A stretch of DNA of 64,000 nt from Peribacillus sp. ACCC06369. GTDB lineage: Bacteria > Bacillota > Bacilli > Bacillales > DSM-1321. A program made the position numbers and the translations under genes. The DNA lies in NCBI RefSeq assembly GCF_030348945.1, contig NZ_JAUCEN010000002.1:1364001-1428000 (forward strand). The letters run 5' to 3'. Positions within the stretch are counted from its first letter, which is position 1. Each line of letters begins with the position of its first letter. The notes under the pieces are model-generated. The model did no database searches. It was not told the DNA's origin and saw only the letters and a program-made list of their open reading frames with translations. Shown here one piece after another: positions 62,559-64,000 of the stretch.

Positions 62559-64000
62559 ATGACAGCTTATGAAAAGACAAAAAAGGGTTTGGAAACAACT
62601 TTAAGAGGAAAAGGTGTTCTGTCAAACCCCTTTATTAATAAAGGGGTTGCTTTCACTAAGGAAGAAAGAAATGAACTAGGATTGGTAGGCTTGCTACCAT
62701 CCCAGGTGCTTACTCTTGAGGAACAAGTAAAAAGAGCTTATGAACAATTCTCCACTCAACCTAGCAATATTCGGAAGAATGGAATGTTATATGATTTATT
62801 TAATAGGAATGTGGTACTGTTTTACCGTCTACTTAAAGACCATCTAAGTGAAATACTGCCGATCATTTACACACCTACTGTAGGAGAGGCCATTCAACAG
62901 TACTCCCAAGAATATCACCGTCCAGGAGGTCTATACCTTTCTATTGATAATATGGAGGGAATGGAAGATGCATTTAAAAACCTGGACCTTTCATCTGATG
63001 ATATCGATTTAATCGTTGTTACAGATTCTGAAAGTATTCTTGGAATCGGGGATCAGGGAGTTGGTGGAATTAACATTGCCATTGGCAAATTGGCAGTCTA
63101 CACAGCAGCTGCGGGAATTGATCCAAGCAGGGTGCTACCTATTGTCCTGGATGTTGGGACAGACAATGAAAGCCTGATTAGTGATCCACTGTATATTGGT
63201 AACAGGTTTGGGCGTGTTCGCGGTGATGAATACACCGAATTCATTGATTTATTTGTTAAAAAGTCTCAAGCCTTCTTCCCAAATGCATTACTTCACTGGG
63301 AAGACTTTGGAAATATAAATGCACGAAATATAATCGATAATTATGGCGACAAAATTCTCACTTTTAATGATGATATACAAGGTACAGGTGCAGTAACACT
63401 AGCCGCCGTAATGTCTGCCTTACAAGTAACTGGTGTTCCTTTAAAGGAACAAAGGGTTGTTGTTTTTGGTCCAGGTGCAGCAGGAATCGGTAATGCTGAT
63501 CAAATGGTTGAAGCCATGATCCTAGATGGCGTTTCCAGAGAAGAGGCATATGGTCACTTTTGGGCCGTCGATTATCGTGGATTGTTGATAGATGACATTC
63601 CAGATGTTTTGAAATTCCAAAAGTCGTATTGCCGGAAAGCTGAAGAAGTCGAGGAATGGAATCGGAATGAAGTCGGAATCATTCCATTATTAGAGGTAAT
63701 AAAAAAGGTTAAACCAACCATCTTAATCGGCACATCTGGTCAGACAGGGGCATTCTCAGAAGAAGTTGTAAAAGAAATGGCAAAGCACGTGGAACATCCT
63801 ATTATTATGCCGATGTCAAATCCGACTCCCTTAGCGGAAGCTGTTCCTGAAGACCTAATAAAGTGGACTCAAGGTAAAGCCTTAATAGCGACAGGAAGCC
63901 CGTTTGATGATGTTGACTATAATGAGGTGATTTATACAATCGGACAATCTAATAATGCATATATTTTCCCAGGACTTGGACTTGGTGCAATTGTCGCAAA
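62559..64000 (+). CDS. maeA: NAD-dependent malic enzyme (3' end beyond window)
   Basis: 480 codons are visible from ATG 62559 with GAAGAGGG upstream; the family is about 560-580 residues, so the C-terminus is cut. Oxidises L-malate to pyruvate and CO2. Motifs: [15 protein letters not shown] near 107 (with the catalytic Tyr), [22 protein letters not shown] near 246 (metal Glu/Asp), [16 protein letters not shown] near 268, [13 protein letters not shown] near 306 (NAD loop) and [10 protein letters not shown] near 420. It follows MalKR, matching the B. subtilis regulon in which MalR turns on YwkA/MaeA. No stop in the window, so no frame defects are seen. Confidence 0.94.
   Translation, partial: MTAYEKTKKGLETTLRGKGVLSNPFINKGVAFTKEERNELGLVGLLPSQVLTLEEQVKRAYEQFSTQPSNIRKNGMLYDLFNRNVVLFYRLLKDHLSEILPIIYTPTVGEAIQQYSQEYHRPGGLYLSIDNMEGMEDAFKNLDLSSDDIDLIVVTDSESILGIGDQGVGGINIAIGKLAVYTAAAGIDPSRVLPIVLDVGTDNESLISDPLYIGNRFGRVRGDEYTEFIDLFVKKSQAFFPNALLHWEDFGNINARNIIDNYGDKILTFNDDIQGTGAVTLAAVMSALQVTGVPLKEQRVVVFGPGAAGIGNADQMVEAMILDGVSREEAYGHFWAVDYRGLLIDDIPDVLKFQKSYCRKAEEVEEWNRNEVGIIPLLEVIKKVKPTILIGTSGQTGAFSEEVVKEMAKHVEHPIIMPMSNPTPLAEAVPEDLIKWTQGKALIATGSPFDDVDYNEVIYTIGQSNNAYIFPGLGLGAIVA

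Noticed and set aside
1..64000. CRISPR arrays, tRNA or rRNA genes, prophage or defence islands
   Set aside because: No direct-repeat arrays with spacers, no cloverleaf or rRNA signature, and no phage structural or restriction genes were seen.

Overview
The window is low-GC DNA with strong GGAGG ribosome sites, SigA promoters, intrinsic terminators, Spo0E and YidC2/MifM homologues, and SAM-I and TPP riboswitches. This points to a Bacillaceae chromosome. The gene set (CysTWA, YxcD, FbpA-like, CwlK, YkhA, YetJ, MalKR, cyanophycin genes) suggests a soil Bacillus of the Peribacillus/B. simplex type; the genus is an inference.

Layout. 1-2549: end of a sulfate ABC importer (cysT partial, cysW, cysA). 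3073-5451: a CwlO-like cell-wall endopeptidase with a serine-rich heptapeptide repeat, then two small genes including yxcD. 5749-11646: aldose epimerase, amino-acid permease, an orphan small transcription unit, yezD, a beta-lactamase-fold hydrolase, a DUF218 protein and a cold-shock gene. 12302-20068: a tartrate/D-malate to glycerate island made of a CdaR-type regulator, glycerate kinase, a CitMHS-type carrier, tartrate dehydrogenase and a GntR/FCD regulator. It carries decayed genes, including a broken Crh/HPr-like gene, and two divergent promoters with the same GTATAC-centred operator in the same place. 20707-25281: M29 aminopeptidase, aldehyde dehydrogenase, niacin-type MFS carrier. 25320-28946 (minus): TPP-riboswitch-controlled thiamine salvage operon tenA-thiW-thiD-thiM-thiE. 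29052-29265: a SAM-I riboswitch with no gene attached.

29389-33630 holds small single genes (FbpA-like, Spo0E-like, GNAT, SGNH hydrolase, DinB, CwlK, YkhA). 33800-34960 is a dead IS1182-family element. 35001-35636 is YetJ (minus). 36131-41746 is a complete oligopeptide ABC importer (D, F, B, C, A). 42309-43961 holds an M42 peptidase, a short tandem repeat and a YdaG-like protein. 44145-47575 is a cyanophycinase/cyanophycin synthetase operon. 47842-48942 (minus) is a mifM-yidC2 pair with a visible hairpin that would hide the yidC2 ribosome site. 49264-55965: a decayed proline-rich gene, a phosphodiesterase, a UMF1 carrier, Ohr, and a YtrA-type repressor with ABC exporter. 56066-58755: a cold-shock gene, a SigB-type 34-aa gene and release factor 3. 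59957-64000: the MalK/MalR malate two-component system followed by an NAD-malic enzyme cut by the window end.

How the genes work together. Two regions handle C4 dicarboxylates: the tartrate island should feed 2-phosphoglycerate into glycolysis through glycerate kinase, and the malate system feeds pyruvate through malic enzyme. Several loci are controlled by RNA or nascent peptide (TPP, SAM-I, MifM-like, cold-shock leaders). At least seven decayed genes or IS relics lie between intact operons, so the intergenic spaces are an active graveyard.
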